Shown: positions 1 to 8,325, counted from the stretch's first letter. The stretch is DNA of 64,000 nt from Virgibacillus_F necropolis_A (GCF_044793635.1 NZ_CP084992.1:2046001-2110000); one strand, 5' to 3'. A program made the numbers and translations. The notes: generated by a model not told the origin, from the letters alone.

Positions 1-502
1 TTTTTTCCAGGTCCTCTTCTGAAATCGTTTCTTTTGTAAAAATACTACCGACAACCTGCATAAGCAGGATAAACTTTCCTTTTAGTCCAACTCCACGCCA
101 AACACGTGAAAAGGTAGTTTGAATGTTGCGATCCGCTAATACCAGGTCAGCATCTATTTCCTTAGCTGACTCAATCCCCTGAATCATTTCTTGTCCAGCA
201 TTAATACCAAGTTGTTTGGCCATGCGTTTTTGAAAGGAAGATATAGCAAGATTCATTAAAAGCAATGTCGCTTTTTTTTCTTTAATAACCTTAAATATAT
301 CCATATCGCGCCATTTATTTCCATCCATAATCGATTGATAGCGCTGCTCGTCTAATTCTATACAAACAGCGTCTGGTTTTTCTAATTCAATAACTTCCTT
401 AACCTGCTCCGCGCTATGCTTTGAAACGTGTGCAGTTCCAATAAGTATAAACTCTTTATCATCTATATGTATTCTCGTAATATTTTGGTTTTCCTCAGAC
501 AT
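1..502 (-). CDS. TraB/PrgY family protein (5' part, runs off left edge)
   Basis: The minus-strand frame opens with ATG at 502 and stays open to base 1, giving the first 167 residues. Near the N-terminus it has the GTAHVS motif, followed by an ELD(E)xR segment and a region with NAGQEM and LADR. These are hallmarks of the TraB/PrgY (pheromone-shutdown) family, membrane-associated proteins related to the EreA/ChaN fold and possibly metal-dependent peptidases. The C-terminal membrane part lies outside the window. Function in Bacillaceae is not established; the family call is firm, the role is not. Confidence 0.8.
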   Translation of the reverse strand, partial: MSEENQNITRIHIDDKEFILIGTAHVSKHSAEQVKEVIELEKPDAVCIELDEQRYQSIMDGNKWRDMDIFKVIKEKKATLLLMNLAISSFQKRMAKQLGINAGQEMIQGIESAKEIDADLVLADRNIQTTFSRVWRGVGLKGKFILLMQVVGSIFTKETISEEDLEK

Positions 503-672
503 AAACGACCAACTTTCTTTATATTAACAACGTACTACTTCAAATAATAAACTAGTTCAGCTTAAATTAGAATTATTTTAGTGTTATTTGTGTAAATTAT
601 TAATAGTATATTATTTATACTTGATATATTTTATATATCCATATATAATGAATTTACAAGGTGGTGATTCTG

Positions 673-984
673 ATGGATATTTGTCCTTATCTAGAATACT
701 CATTTCAAATTTTAGGAAAAAAGTGGAACGGATTAATTATTCATTATCTGTCCCTTTGCCCGGAAGGAACAGCTCGCTTTTCAGAAATAAAAAAAGATCT
801 TACAGATATTACGCCCAAAGCACTTTCAACAAGATTGTCCGAGTTGGCCGAGTACGGTCTCATAGAAAAAAATGTAACAGCCACAACTCCAGTAACTATT
901 TCATATGAATTAACAGAAAAAGGGAAATCCCTGACAACAGCGCTTGAACCAATTCAAGAATGGGCTAAAAACTATAAAGATTAA
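673..984 (+). CDS. HxlR-family redox-sensing regulator, YodB-like
   Basis: A 103-residue winged-helix protein of the HxlR/DUF24 family, with LGKKWNGLIIHYL near the start and a wing around residues 40-60. The ATG at 673 is preferred over the upstream GTG at 661 because AAGGTGG sits about 8 bases before it. Cys4, followed by Pro, corresponds to the N-terminal redox cysteine of B. subtilis YodB/CatR, which senses quinones and diamide. The next gene, 21 bases downstream on the same strand, encodes a thioredoxin-fold protein, so a thiol-stress module is likely (inference). Confidence 0.85.
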   Translation: MDICPYLEYSFQILGKKWNGLIIHYLSLCPEGTARFSEIKKDLTDITPKALSTRLSELAEYGLIEKNVTATTPVTISYELTEKGKSLTTALEPIQEWAKNYKD

Positions 985-1005
985 TAAAGAAAAGAGGAAA
1001 ATACA

Positions 1006-1923
1006 ATGACTAAAAATAAAATGGTTTGTGATGTAGAAACAGGCGTTTGCGGTGAAGTGGGAGAAGAAACAATGGAAACTATCGATCTAAACAAGCCTCA
1101 AAAAACAATCGATCTCTATTATGTGACAGATCCTATCTGCTCTCATTGTTGGGCGCTTGAACCAGTTTTCCGTAAATTTGAGGAGCAATATGGACAATAC
1201 ATCAAATTCCATACGGTAATGGGCGGCCTACTGGAAGGCTGGGATGGATTTGCTGATGTACAAAATGGTATTGGCGGTCCATCTGATGTTGCCGGTCACT
1301 GGAGAGAAGTCGGAGAGCAAACCCGGATGCCGATTGATGGTTCACTTTGGTACGATAATCCTGTCCAATCATCCTACACGCCGTCCCGTGTGTTTAAAGT
1401 CATTCAGCAAAAGGATGAGCAGCTAGCTAACATCTTTTTACGCCGAGCAAGAGAAGCAGTTTTTGCATTTAATAAAAATATTGGTGAAGACCAGGTTTTG
1501 ATAGACTTAGTAAATAACCTTGGTCTTGATGGTGAAAAGACAGTAAAGGAAGCTGGACTCTCATCTGGACAACAGCTTTTGGATCAAGACTTTGAACTAG
1601 CTGGATCACTTGGCGCTCGTGGATTCCCAACGATAGTCATGGTTAACGAGGAAAATAAAGGTGTTAAAATTGTTGGTGCAAGACAACTAGAAAACTATGT
1701 ACAGGGACTAGAGCAAGTTCTATCAACTGATAACATCCAAGCTCAAAAACTACCTACCCTTCCAAATTTACTTGAGAAAGAACCTCTTTTGTTTTCAAAA
1801 GAAATTGAAGTTATGTATGACCTTGAACAAAATGAGGTTAATGCATTTATTCAAAAAGAGCTTTCCGAAGTTGAGTATCAAACCGGAGAAGTTCTCAATG
1901 AACTATTTCTAGAAAAAAGGTAA
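1006..1923 (+). CDS. DsbA-like ClpXP adaptor family protein (SpxH/YjbH type)
   Basis: A 305-residue protein of the Thioredoxin_5 family that contains SpxH/YjbH, the adaptor that delivers Spx to ClpXP. A CxxC motif (C45-S-H-C48-W) follows the first strand, and the cis-proline loop GFPT is at about 206-209. The N-terminus carries an extra Cys pair (C8 and C15, as CDVETGVC) before the fold, a feature I associate with Bacillus paralogues of this family. GAGGAAA precedes the ATG at a good distance. It forms a two-gene unit with the YodB-like regulator upstream and ends in a strong terminator. Whether it acts on Spx or as an oxidoreductase cannot be told from sequence. Confidence 0.82.
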   Translation: MTKNKMVCDVETGVCGEVGEETMETIDLNKPQKTIDLYYVTDPICSHCWALEPVFRKFEEQYGQYIKFHTVMGGLLEGWDGFADVQNGIGGPSDVAGHWREVGEQTRMPIDGSLWYDNPVQSSYTPSRVFKVIQQKDEQLANIFLRRAREAVFAFNKNIGEDQVLIDLVNNLGLDGEKTVKEAGLSSGQQLLDQDFELAGSLGARGFPTIVMVNEENKGVKIVGARQLENYVQGLEQVLSTDNIQAQKLPTLPNLLEKEPLLFSKEIEVMYDLEQNEVNAFIQKELSEVEYQTGEVLNELFLEKR

Positions 1924-1928
1924 AACGA

Positions 1929-1955
1929 AAGCACCGTAATTCCGCGGTGCTTTTT
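1929..1955 (+). terminator. Rho-independent terminator after the SpxH-like gene
   Basis: An AAGCACCG / CGGTGCTT stem with an 8-base loop is followed by TTTTT. A degenerate second copy of the same terminator (ATTCCACGGTGC then TTTTTT) lies at about 2326-2346, on the far side of the dispersed repeat at 1980-2210. Confidence 0.85.
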
Positions 1956-1979
1956 CTGGCTCAATATGAACTAGGCTGC

Positions 1980-2210
1980 TTATTCAAAATGCCTCGTTAG
2001 CTATATTAACTGGAACTGACGGACATACGATTCGCTATTTCTATTAAAACAGTGATTTTGACGAGGTATTTGGACATACGATCCCCTATTTAACATATAT
2101 CAAAGTAAAATAGAGGTATTCCTTCCAAATAAGGAACCTGGTGTCCGTGAACACCTTAATATTGTTTGTTTTCTATAAATAACGTATCTGATGCCGCGAA
2201 AGTAATTTCC
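1980..2210 (+). repeat. Dispersed ~220-bp intergenic repeat, copy 1
   Basis: This sequence aligns over its full length with the reverse complement of 17362-17583. Shared blocks include CGCTATTTCTATTAAAACA, CCTATTTAAC.TATATCAA, GG.GTCCGTGAACAC and TTCTATAAATAA. Internally it has inward-facing units (GGACAYACGA..CGCTATTT against AAATAAGGAACCTGGTGTCC), so it is partly palindromic. No coding capacity is seen. It looks like a non-autonomous mobile or structured repeat; its class is unknown. Confidence 0.75.
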
Positions 2211-2364
2211 TTTATTCAAGGTCTTTCTTTTATGTATGCCAATTTGCATACGCCAAATGTAGACTTACACTTTCTATTGTAACCTGAAATTTTTAATGTT
2301 AGCGATAGGTAACGGTACCCGTTAATAATTCCACGGTGCTTTTTTACAATATAAAGGCCTATTA

Positions 2365-2820
2365 TTAGGAATCCTTCAAAGCTTCATCACGAACCAGATT
2401 CACAAAATCATTAACTACTTTTTCGTTATTCTTCTTTCCTCCTAATTTTAACATCGCTCTTCCCAGAAAGTTTATTCCCTCGTTTTGACCCGAATATATT
2501 AACGTTGTTTGTTGATCATTTTCTTTCAGTAACGTAAATGTCGTTTGAATTTTAAAAGCCTTAGCTAAAACGAATTCTATTTTCTCATGTTTCCTTTGAT
2601 CAGTATTTTCGTACTCGATAATTGTTACAACGTAGGTTTCTTTTCTTTTACCTTCCTGATAGGTCTGTTGATACGTTGAACCTATAACACCTTCTTTAAT
2701 TTCTATCGGTTTATGCTCAACTACATTTGGCATTATCCTTTGAATCTGTTCACCATCAAACAGTTCCCACACAGTTTCTATATCAGTTGGGATCATTATT
2801 TCCTTACTCCATTGAATCAT
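2365..2820 (-). CDS. SRPBCC-fold protein (polyketide cyclase/START-like)
   Basis: About 151 residues starting at MIQWSKEI; the ATG at 2820 is chosen because GAGGA lies 5 bases upstream, while the longer frame would run deep into the preceding gene. The pattern of an N-terminal strand, the PTDIETVWELFDGEQ segment and a C-terminal long helix (NEKVVNDFVNLVRDEAL) is typical of the SRPBCC ligand-binding fold. It overlaps the end of the upstream MerR gene by 17 bases, so the two are probably translationally coupled and co-regulated. The ligand is unknown. Confidence 0.75.
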   Translation of the reverse strand: MIQWSKEIMIPTDIETVWELFDGEQIQRIMPNVVEHKPIEIKEGVIGSTYQQTYQEGKRKETYVVTIIEYENTDQRKHEKIEFVLAKAFKIQTTFTLLKENDQQTTLIYSGQNEGINFLGRAMLKLGGKKNNEKVVNDFVNLVRDEALKDS

Positions 2821-3163
2821 TTTCCTCAACTCCATTTCCATAATCAATAAATTCATCAATTACATTAATCAGTGACTCTATTTCTGTTACTTGTTGTTTC
2901 AACTTGTTTTTCTTCTCTTGCAATATCTCTTCAAGTTCATCCAATGAACGCTGCTTTACCACTTCTAACATTTCTTGAATAGAGAAGTCGAACTTACGTA
3001 GATAAAATAGCAACCGCGCAGTTAGATAAGAATTGTTGTCATAGTAAGAATAACTATTAGCAGGGTCAATATATACAGGCTCCAGAAGTTTAATTTCTGC
3101 ATAATACCTCAACGTCTCTTTCGTCAATTCTGTCATTAATGCAAACTCACCAACACGATACAT
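2804..3163 (-). CDS. MerR-family transcriptional regulator
   Basis: A 119-residue protein with the N-terminal MerR winged helix (YRVGEFALMTELTKETLRYY, then EPVYIDPANSY.YYDNNSY) and a C-terminal coiled coil (about 75-110). No cysteine cluster is present, so it is not a metal sensor of the MerR/CueR kind. GGGGG precedes the ATG. It is first in a two-gene unit with the SRPBCC protein, which may bind the same ligand (inference). Confidence 0.85.
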   Translation of the reverse strand: MYRVGEFALMTELTKETLRYYAEIKLLEPVYIDPANSYSYYDNNSYLTARLLFYLRKFDFSIQEMLEVVKQRSLDELEEILQEKKNKLKQQVTEIESLINVIDEFIDYGNGVEENDSME

Positions 3164-3237
3164 TTTATTCCCCCTTCATTATCTACTATAAACCATGTGG
3201 TGCACTACATAGTCAATTACGTATGAAAAACTATAAA

Positions 3238-3277
3238 AAGAAACCGGCTCTTTTATGGCTGAACCGATTTCTTAAAA
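3238..3277 (-). terminator. Terminator after the NERD gene
   Basis: An imperfect stem (GAAATCGGTTC / GAACCGG.TTTC type) with loop CATAAAA and flanking A/T runs lies between the NERD stop and the MerR start. It reads as a terminator on the minus strand. Confidence 0.5.
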
Positions 3278-3289
3278 AATTGAGAGTTG

Positions 3290-4117
3290 TCATCTTTGAG
3301 TTTTCTGGTGTTCATAACAATATAGATTTCCCTTGAACCGCTTATTTGTTAAACAATAAGTTGCTACTTTCTGGGAGATTGGTTGATTACAAACCACACA
3401 ATTCAAGTCACCTTTCATGTTACTTTTATCAGACTTTACTTCCTCTATGCTGCTATTGTGTTTTTCTCTAATTCCCGGATCAGTAATGTTTGCCTTAGCA
3501 AACGCATTATAGATGTGCAAAATATCATACCCCGATAGGAAGGGCTCCTTATACTTCAATTTTGCTATAGAAACTTTTCTATGTATTGACTCAGACAAAT
3601 AAAAATCATAAATCACCAATTCACTTGAAGAAATTTCTCTAAGATCTAAGTCTACTTTCAGTTTACAACGTTTCGTAAACGAGATTATTGAATTAAAATA
3701 ATTATAATATTTTTTATCAATGTACTTTTTTAAAGCCTCTATATGGCCATAGTTTTGAATTAATGGACTCAACATTTTAAACTTTCCGTTAACAAGCCAC
3801 ATTTTTCTATTCTTTCCGCCATAGATAGTCCCCTGGTAGTTCTTTGTTTCGATTACAAAAATACCATACGGAGTGATGACGAGATGATCTATTTGGGAAT
3901 AACCAGAAATTGACCTTTGATTCTTGATTAGTAAGTCACTTAAATATTTGTGTTCTTTCGGAAGCTGAGAAAGCTGAATATCAATCTTATACTCGCCAAT
4001 CTCTCCTTTTCTTACCGCAACTTCTTTATTACTTTTTTTGTCCCGCTCACTATTATTAATTGTTTTTTTATTACTAACTTCTTTTCTCTTTTTAAACAAA
4101 TTCAGTAACATCAACAT
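3290..4117 (-). CDS. NERD-domain protein with C-terminal Cys cluster
   Basis: A 275-residue protein. After a lysine-rich N-terminus, residues 40-160 match the nuclease-related NERD domain: GEYKIDIQLSQLP, a central IDHLVITPYGIFVIETKNYQG (the D..E.K nuclease-like core) and the GGKNRKMWLVNG strand. The C-terminus holds CVVCNQPIS..ATYC and LYCYEH, probably a zinc ribbon like those found on other NERD proteins and topoisomerase I tails. GGAGT precedes the ATG. It is transcribed divergently from padR. A DNA-processing role is inferred; the substrate is unknown. Confidence 0.8.
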   Translation of the reverse strand: MLMLLNLFKKRKEVSNKKTINNSERDKKSNKEVAVRKGEIGEYKIDIQLSQLPKEHKYLSDLLIKNQRSISGYSQIDHLVITPYGIFVIETKNYQGTIYGGKNRKMWLVNGKFKMLSPLIQNYGHIEALKKYIDKKYYNYFNSIISFTKRCKLKVDLDLREISSSELVIYDFYLSESIHRKVSIAKLKYKEPFLSGYDILHIYNAFAKANITDPGIREKHNSSIEEVKSDKSNMKGDLNCVVCNQPISQKVATYCLTNKRFKGNLYCYEHQKTQR

Positions 4118-4215
4118 TTATAAACTCCTTAATACAATCTGATTACCGCTAATATCGGCTGAATTCATAATAAATTAAAGGCAATAATTCCACTTATATT
4201 ATTGTGTACTTTACA

Positions 4216-4236
4216 ATAGTGTACGACATACACTAT
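4216..4236. promoter_or_regulatory. PadR-type operator
   Basis: A perfect inverted repeat, ATAGTGTA-CGACA-TACACTAT, lies 22 bases before the padR start and overlaps the likely -10 region (TATACTATA). It matches the dyads bound by PadR-family repressors of the LadR type, so autorepression is expected. Confidence 0.8.
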
Positions 4237-4258
4237 ACTATATTCAGGAGTTGATCAA

Positions 4259-4621
4259 ATGAGCGATGCAAAAGAACATATAGACAAATTAATGCAGGAA
4301 TTACGAAGAGGAACGATTACGATTGGTGTATTGAGCCAGCTTTCAGAGCCCCATTACGGATATTCACTGGTTACAACACTAGATGATAAAGGTGTTCACG
4401 TGGAACCAGGAACGTTGTATCCATTACTTAGACGGCTGGAAAAACAGGGATTATTAGAGAGCAAGTGGGATACGAATGAAGCTAGACCAAGAAAGTATTA
4501 TTTATTAAGCGAAACAGGAAAAGAAGTATTCGATTTACTGTGCGAAGAATGGAAAAGTATTGTTACAAGTTTGGACCATTTAATTGATGATGGGGGAGGA
4601 AAAAAAGATGGAGACAATTAA
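4259..4621 (+). CDS. PadR-family transcriptional regulator
   Basis: A 120-residue PadR winged helix of the short subfamily, with RRGTITIGVLSQL, HYGYSLVTTL, VEPGTLYPLLRRLEKQGLLES and RKYYLLSETGKE in the standard order. GGAG lies 8 bases before the ATG and a perfect operator lies just upstream. Its 3' end overlaps the next gene by 14 bases, the usual arrangement of PadR with a HAAS-domain membrane protein. Confidence 0.92.
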   Translation: MSDAKEHIDKLMQELRRGTITIGVLSQLSEPHYGYSLVTTLDDKGVHVEPGTLYPLLRRLEKQGLLESKWDTNEARPRKYYLLSETGKEVFDLLCEEWKSIVTSLDHLIDDGGGKKDGDN

Positions 4622-5609
4622 TAGGTACATTTATGCTGTCACACAAAGGTTGCCTCAGTCGCAAAGAGAGGATATCTCCATTGAGCTGAGAGGCCTAATT
4701 GAAGATATGTTGGATGAACGTACTCAAGATAAGGATGCAACAGATAAAGATGTAGAAGAAGTACTCCTGGAATTGGGTAACCCTAAGCATTTGGCACAAC
4801 AGTATCGAGGATCGAAAAGGTATTTAATTGGCCCTGAATTTTTTGATACTTATATTTGCGTACTAAAGATTGTTTTATGTTCAATAATTATATCTATGGG
4901 CGTTATTTTTGCTATCGAAATCATTTTGAATCCAATTGCAATTCTTGATCACTTTGTTGGTTTTATTGTCTCGATGGTTACAACAATTCCACAGGCTATT
5001 GGATGGGTTACAATCGGGTTTGTATTAATCGATTACTTTGGCGGTGTTAAAGCAGAGGATTTAAAAATTGAAAAGACATGGAAGCCATCTGATCTTTCAC
5101 CAATACCGAATCCAAAAAGACAAATTAAACGAAGTGAACCGATTGTTAGTATTGTGTTTTATGTACTGGTTATTATGTTATTTGCCTTCTCAAGTAATTA
5201 TTTTGGAATTTATGTTTTTAAAGATGATGAACTTTCTTCCGTTATTCCATTTCTAAACGAAGAAACTTTCTCTTCCTATTTACTATTTATTATTTTGATT
5301 CTGGGGATTTCCATTTTAAAGGAATCGTTAAAACTTATCACAGGAGAATGGACACTTAAACTAGTTTTATACACGGTTTTGATTCACGCGGTTTCCTTAA
5401 TCGCTGTATTCTTTATGATTACAGGGCCTGCATTTTGGAATCCTGATTTCATGGCAGAACTAGCTCAAGCGGGAATTGTAACTGAAGGAAGCGAAGGATA
5501 TAATACCGTAAATGAAATTTGGAGTACTTCTACGTTATGGATCTTGATTTTCCTTATTGTTGGCCTGGTTTGGGATGCAATAAATGGATTTATCAAGTTA
5601 CGGAAATAA
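4608..5609 (+). CDS. HAAS-domain membrane protein (DUF1700-like)
   Basis: 333 residues from the ATG at 4608, which follows GGGGGAGG at good spacing; the longer frame has no ribosome site. Residues 1-75 form the helical HAAS domain (INRYIYAVTQRLPQSQREDI..ELRGLIEDML, ELGNPKHLAQQYRG), followed by about six membrane segments. HAAS proteins are partners of PadR regulators and are thought to transmit membrane or ligand signals. Translation is coupled to padR. Confidence 0.85.
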   Translation: METINRYIYAVTQRLPQSQREDISIELRGLIEDMLDERTQDKDATDKDVEEVLLELGNPKHLAQQYRGSKRYLIGPEFFDTYICVLKIVLCSIIISMGVIFAIEIILNPIAILDHFVGFIVSMVTTIPQAIGWVTIGFVLIDYFGGVKAEDLKIEKTWKPSDLSPIPNPKRQIKRSEPIVSIVFYVLVIMLFAFSSNYFGIYVFKDDELSSVIPFLNEETFSSYLLFIILILGISILKESLKLITGEWTLKLVLYTVLIHAVSLIAVFFMITGPAFWNPDFMAELAQAGIVTEGSEGYNTVNEIWSTSTLWILIFLIVGLVWDAINGFIKLRK

Positions 5610-5630
5610 TTTTATAAGAATTACCAAAAA

Positions 5631-5655
5631 CGCCTCTTTCGAAGAGGCATTTTTT
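5631..5655 (+). terminator. Terminator of the padR-HAAS operon
   Basis: GCCTCTTTCGAAGAGGC is a perfect 7-bp stem with a TCG loop, followed by ATTTTTT. Confidence 0.9.
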
Positions 5656-5673
5656 AGTATTCTTCAGATTTGA

Positions 5674-6018
5674 CTCTTTTCGTACGCATTGTTGCTTTTC
5701 ATATTCATAGTTGATATAAACAGTGCCCTGCGACCGCTACGGAAAAATCACTTCGCTTTCCCGCAGGAGTCTCCGTGTTTTTCCTCCGCTAACATGGTGT
5801 CTGGAAGCAGTACTATATAGCCCCTTTCACTATTATGGCAGTTGATTTTCGCTGCGGACAGTTGACTCCTGCGGGAACAGCACGAGTCTGAAGACCCCGC
5901 AGAGTGGTTTTCTCGAGGAGGCTGTGGCCGTGCCCGCGGAAAGCAACGGTCCGCAGCGGAAATCAACCAGCAGTTATGTCATAGTTTATATCTATTCTCT
6001 TAAAAAGCGACAATCTTT
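5674..6018. repeat. Long palindromic dispersed element, copy A
   Basis: This 345-bp GC-richer element shares both ends, in the same orientation, with 48045-48456 (CTCTTTTCGTACGCATTGTT at the left; a TATATCTATTCTC end at the right), whereas its inner ~270 bp matches that copy only as the reverse complement. The ends carry imperfect inverted repeats (ATTGTTGCTTTT at the left; AAAAGCGACAAT at the right). The core contains CTCCTGCGGGAACAGC and ACCCCGCAG motifs. Short frames inside it are not genes. Confidence 0.85.
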
Positions 6019-6154
6019 AGGAATACAACCTTAGATTTAACCTCGATATTCCCGTTACCGCAAAGAGTGAAAAAACTTTTGATGTTCATCAAGTTCTTAT
6101 TTATCATTTTCAATAATAAAATGGTATGAAGATTTAATTTCAAGGGGGCATTTG

Positions 6155-6940
6155 ATGAAAATTTTGCGACTTGGTCATGCCATGTATGTTTTAAAAAGCA
6201 AGGAAGAAAAAAACTATCTGATTGATCCGTTTTTTGATTTAAATCCCGGTTTCCCTCAGCACTTAGATAACGAGGAATTCTACCAATCAATAGATTGTAT
6301 TTTTCTAACACATGGTCATTTTGATCACACCAGCGGGCTTGCTAAAATAGTAGAACATAAGCCTGATATTATGATTGTAGCGCAATATGAACTGGCTTTG
6401 ATACTCCTTCAACAAGGTATCAAAAATGTACTTCCTATTAATCTGGGAGGGTCCGTTGCACTTGATGATGTTAATGTAACGATGGTACAAGCAAAACACA
6501 CGTCTTCTTATCAGGAAACAGAAAATAATCCAATATATGCTGGTGAGTCAGCTGGTTATATTTTTGACTTTGTAGATGACTATACGCTCTACCATTCGGG
6601 CGATACAGCTTTAATGTCAGATATAAAGTTGATACAAGACGTTTATTCCCCAGAGATTGCTATATTATCTTCATCAGGACATTTTACAATGAGGCCAAAA
6701 GAGGCAGCTTATGCCGTTAAACATTTATTAAACGTTAAAATTGTTATTCCAAGTCATACTTTTCCTACGAAAGAAACAGCAGCATCTCCTGAATCTTTAA
6801 CTCAACTGCTGCAGGCATTCCCTGTAGTGGAATATATGATTGATAAAGATAACGATTTAAAAGAATTGCTAAAGGATTATCAAGAAACATCCGTAATTAC
6901 ACTTGCTTACGGAGAAGAAAGAGCATTCGATAACTCCTAA
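6155..6940 (+). CDS. Metallo-beta-lactamase-fold metal-dependent hydrolase
   Basis: 261 residues. The metal motif is LTHGHFDHTSG (HxHxDH) around 50-60, with a further SGDTALMSD segment near 150 and GHFTM and PSHTFPT near 175-210. The order and length fit the UPF0173 / UlaG-like group of MBL hydrolases, which lack large extra domains. ATG 6155 follows AAGGGGG, so it is preferred to the TTG one codon earlier. A strong terminator follows. Substrate unknown. Confidence 0.82.
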   Translation: MKILRLGHAMYVLKSKEEKNYLIDPFFDLNPGFPQHLDNEEFYQSIDCIFLTHGHFDHTSGLAKIVEHKPDIMIVAQYELALILLQQGIKNVLPINLGGSVALDDVNVTMVQAKHTSSYQETENNPIYAGESAGYIFDFVDDYTLYHSGDTALMSDIKLIQDVYSPEIAILSSSGHFTMRPKEAAYAVKHLLNVKIVIPSHTFPTKETAASPESLTQLLQAFPVVEYMIDKDNDLKELLKDYQETSVITLAYGEERAFDNS

Positions 6941-6944
6941 AACT

Positions 6945-6973
6945 CATTCACCTTCTTTTTCTAGAAGGTGAAC
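6945..6973. terminator. Terminator between convergent genes
   Basis: TTCACCTTCT and AGAAGGTGAA pair around a short TTTTCT loop. It lies between the convergent hydrolase and methyltransferase genes. No long T run follows on +. Confidence 0.65.
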
Positions 6974-6983
6974 CACACTTAGC

Positions 6984-7586
6984 CTAGTTCAATCTATAGA
7001 TTAAAAATCGCTCATACGGATCATTTTTATATGCTGGCAGTGTGATTTCTTCTTTCAATTCAAAAGAGGTGTCGTTTTCCAGGAAAAAGATATAATCATC
7101 TGATACATAATATAAAATCAGTTCAATTTCTCGTTCTGCCTGTTCAGATGAAAGCAATATTTTGTTTATGATCTTCATGAAAATCTCTTTAGAAAATGGA
7201 TTGAAAAAATAAAAATGATTTTCTAATGGATCAATCTGGTATTCTTCTGCCAGGCAGCAATAGAAATTTACTTCATCTTTACTTTTTTTAGTTTTTTTCA
7301 AATAACTACTTCGGTTTTCAACTGCTACTTGATAGAAAGTTTCGTCCATTTCTATTCCTACAACAGATGCATCATAAAAATAGTTTACATAAAAGTTCAA
7401 TCTTCCTTTACCACACCCAAAATCAACGAGTCGATCACTGCTTTTCAACTCATAGTTCGAAAATAAAACTTCTAACGCACTATATTGCGTTGGCTCATAG
7501 GGATGATAATGAAAAGATTTATGGGATTCCTTTTGGTAACCCCCGGTATGTATGTTCAGTAATTTATCATAATAGTAGTCTTTCAT
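6984..7586 (-). CDS. Class I SAM-dependent methyltransferase
   Basis: A 200-residue protein with motif I VDFGCGKGRLNFYV at about 57-70, an acidic loop ending VGIEMDE and a FYFFNPFS motif near 127-134 in place of the usual motif IV/post-I sequence. The asparagine-proline-phenylalanine motif recalls N-methyltransferases, but the substrate cannot be told. GGAGTG precedes the ATG. Only 4 bases separate it from the end of the TIGR02206-type gene upstream, so the two are probably an operon. Confidence 0.8.
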   Translation of the reverse strand: MKDYYYDKLLNIHTGGYQKESHKSFHYHPYEPTQYSALEVLFSNYELKSSDRLVDFGCGKGRLNFYVNYFYDASVVGIEMDETFYQVAVENRSSYLKKTKKSKDEVNFYCCLAEEYQIDPLENHFYFFNPFSKEIFMKIINKILLSSEQAEREIELILYYVSDDYIFFLENDTSFELKEEITLPAYKNDPYERFLIYRLN

Positions 7587-7590
7587 TATT

Positions 7591-8325
7591 TCACTCCGCT
7601 CTTGATGAAGGACTCTCCGGGCTAAAATTATCTACTTTATTTTTTCCTTTAGCAAAAGAATTCACTACAGCATAGGCGATTAAATACCCGCAAAAAGTAA
7701 CGAATAGCACACCCGCTATATAAATACTATCTGGCCACTCTCTAAAGAAGGGGCGATATTTCAGGTAAAAGTAATTACCGTCTATTAAAGGATTTAGAAT
7801 ATATACAAATGCAATATAAAGCACAAAGAAGAAATAAGCTCTTAGTAGCCCCTTAAATTTGGGCCTCCAATTATAGGCTATGTATCCGAAATAGGGCAAT
7901 AATATTGTCACGGCATGATTGATTACAAATGAAATGCCAATGACATGATCTACAGGATAAATTCTCTGCGGATACAAGAACGAACCATAGGCGTATAGAC
8001 CAAAGAAAAACATTATGTCCAGTGCTTTTGTATTTTTTGTCAAAAGAAAATAAATACCAAGCAAGGAAGAGATACGGCAGATATGAAGTGGAAGTGACTC
8101 AGAAATATTAAAGCCCGTCTCTATGAAATACCACGAATAAAGTACGATCTGCTGTATGATTGATACTAATAAAATGATAGTACCAATTCCACTTGCCTTT
8201 GCTCTAACCTGACCACGATTTAATAGGAGTGCAGCTAACGCAACTACTACTATCGAAATATAAATAAAATGATGCAAACCAAAGGGACTAACAAAGTTTG
8301 CTTCTTCACTCCACCAGCTAATCAT
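7591..8325 (-). CDS. TIGR02206 / YwaF-family integral membrane protein
   Basis: 244 residues with about seven membrane helices. Characteristic features of the YwaF-like family are the LHICRISSLLGIYFLL stretch, FFGLYAYGSFLYP, and a conserved H in INHAVTILLPYFG. ATG 8325 is preferred because GGAGTG lies 9 bases upstream; a GTG four codons earlier is inside that site. Function is unknown. It precedes the methyltransferase gene on the same strand. Confidence 0.8.
   Translation of the reverse strand: MISWWSEEANFVSPFGLHHFIYISIVVVALAALLLNRGQVRAKASGIGTIILLVSIIQQIVLYSWYFIETGFNISESLPLHICRISSLLGIYFLLTKNTKALDIMFFFGLYAYGSFLYPQRIYPVDHVIGISFVINHAVTILLPYFGYIAYNWRPKFKGLLRAYFFFVLYIAFVYILNPLIDGNYFYLKYRPFFREWPDSIYIAGVLFVTFCGYLIAYAVVNSFAKGKNKVDNFSPESPSSRAE

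Noticed and set aside
5748..5966. 72-codon frame on the minus strand
   Set aside because: It lies wholly in the palindromic dispersed element, has no ribosome site, and its protein is Arg/Pro/Cys-rich as expected from GC-rich repeat DNA.
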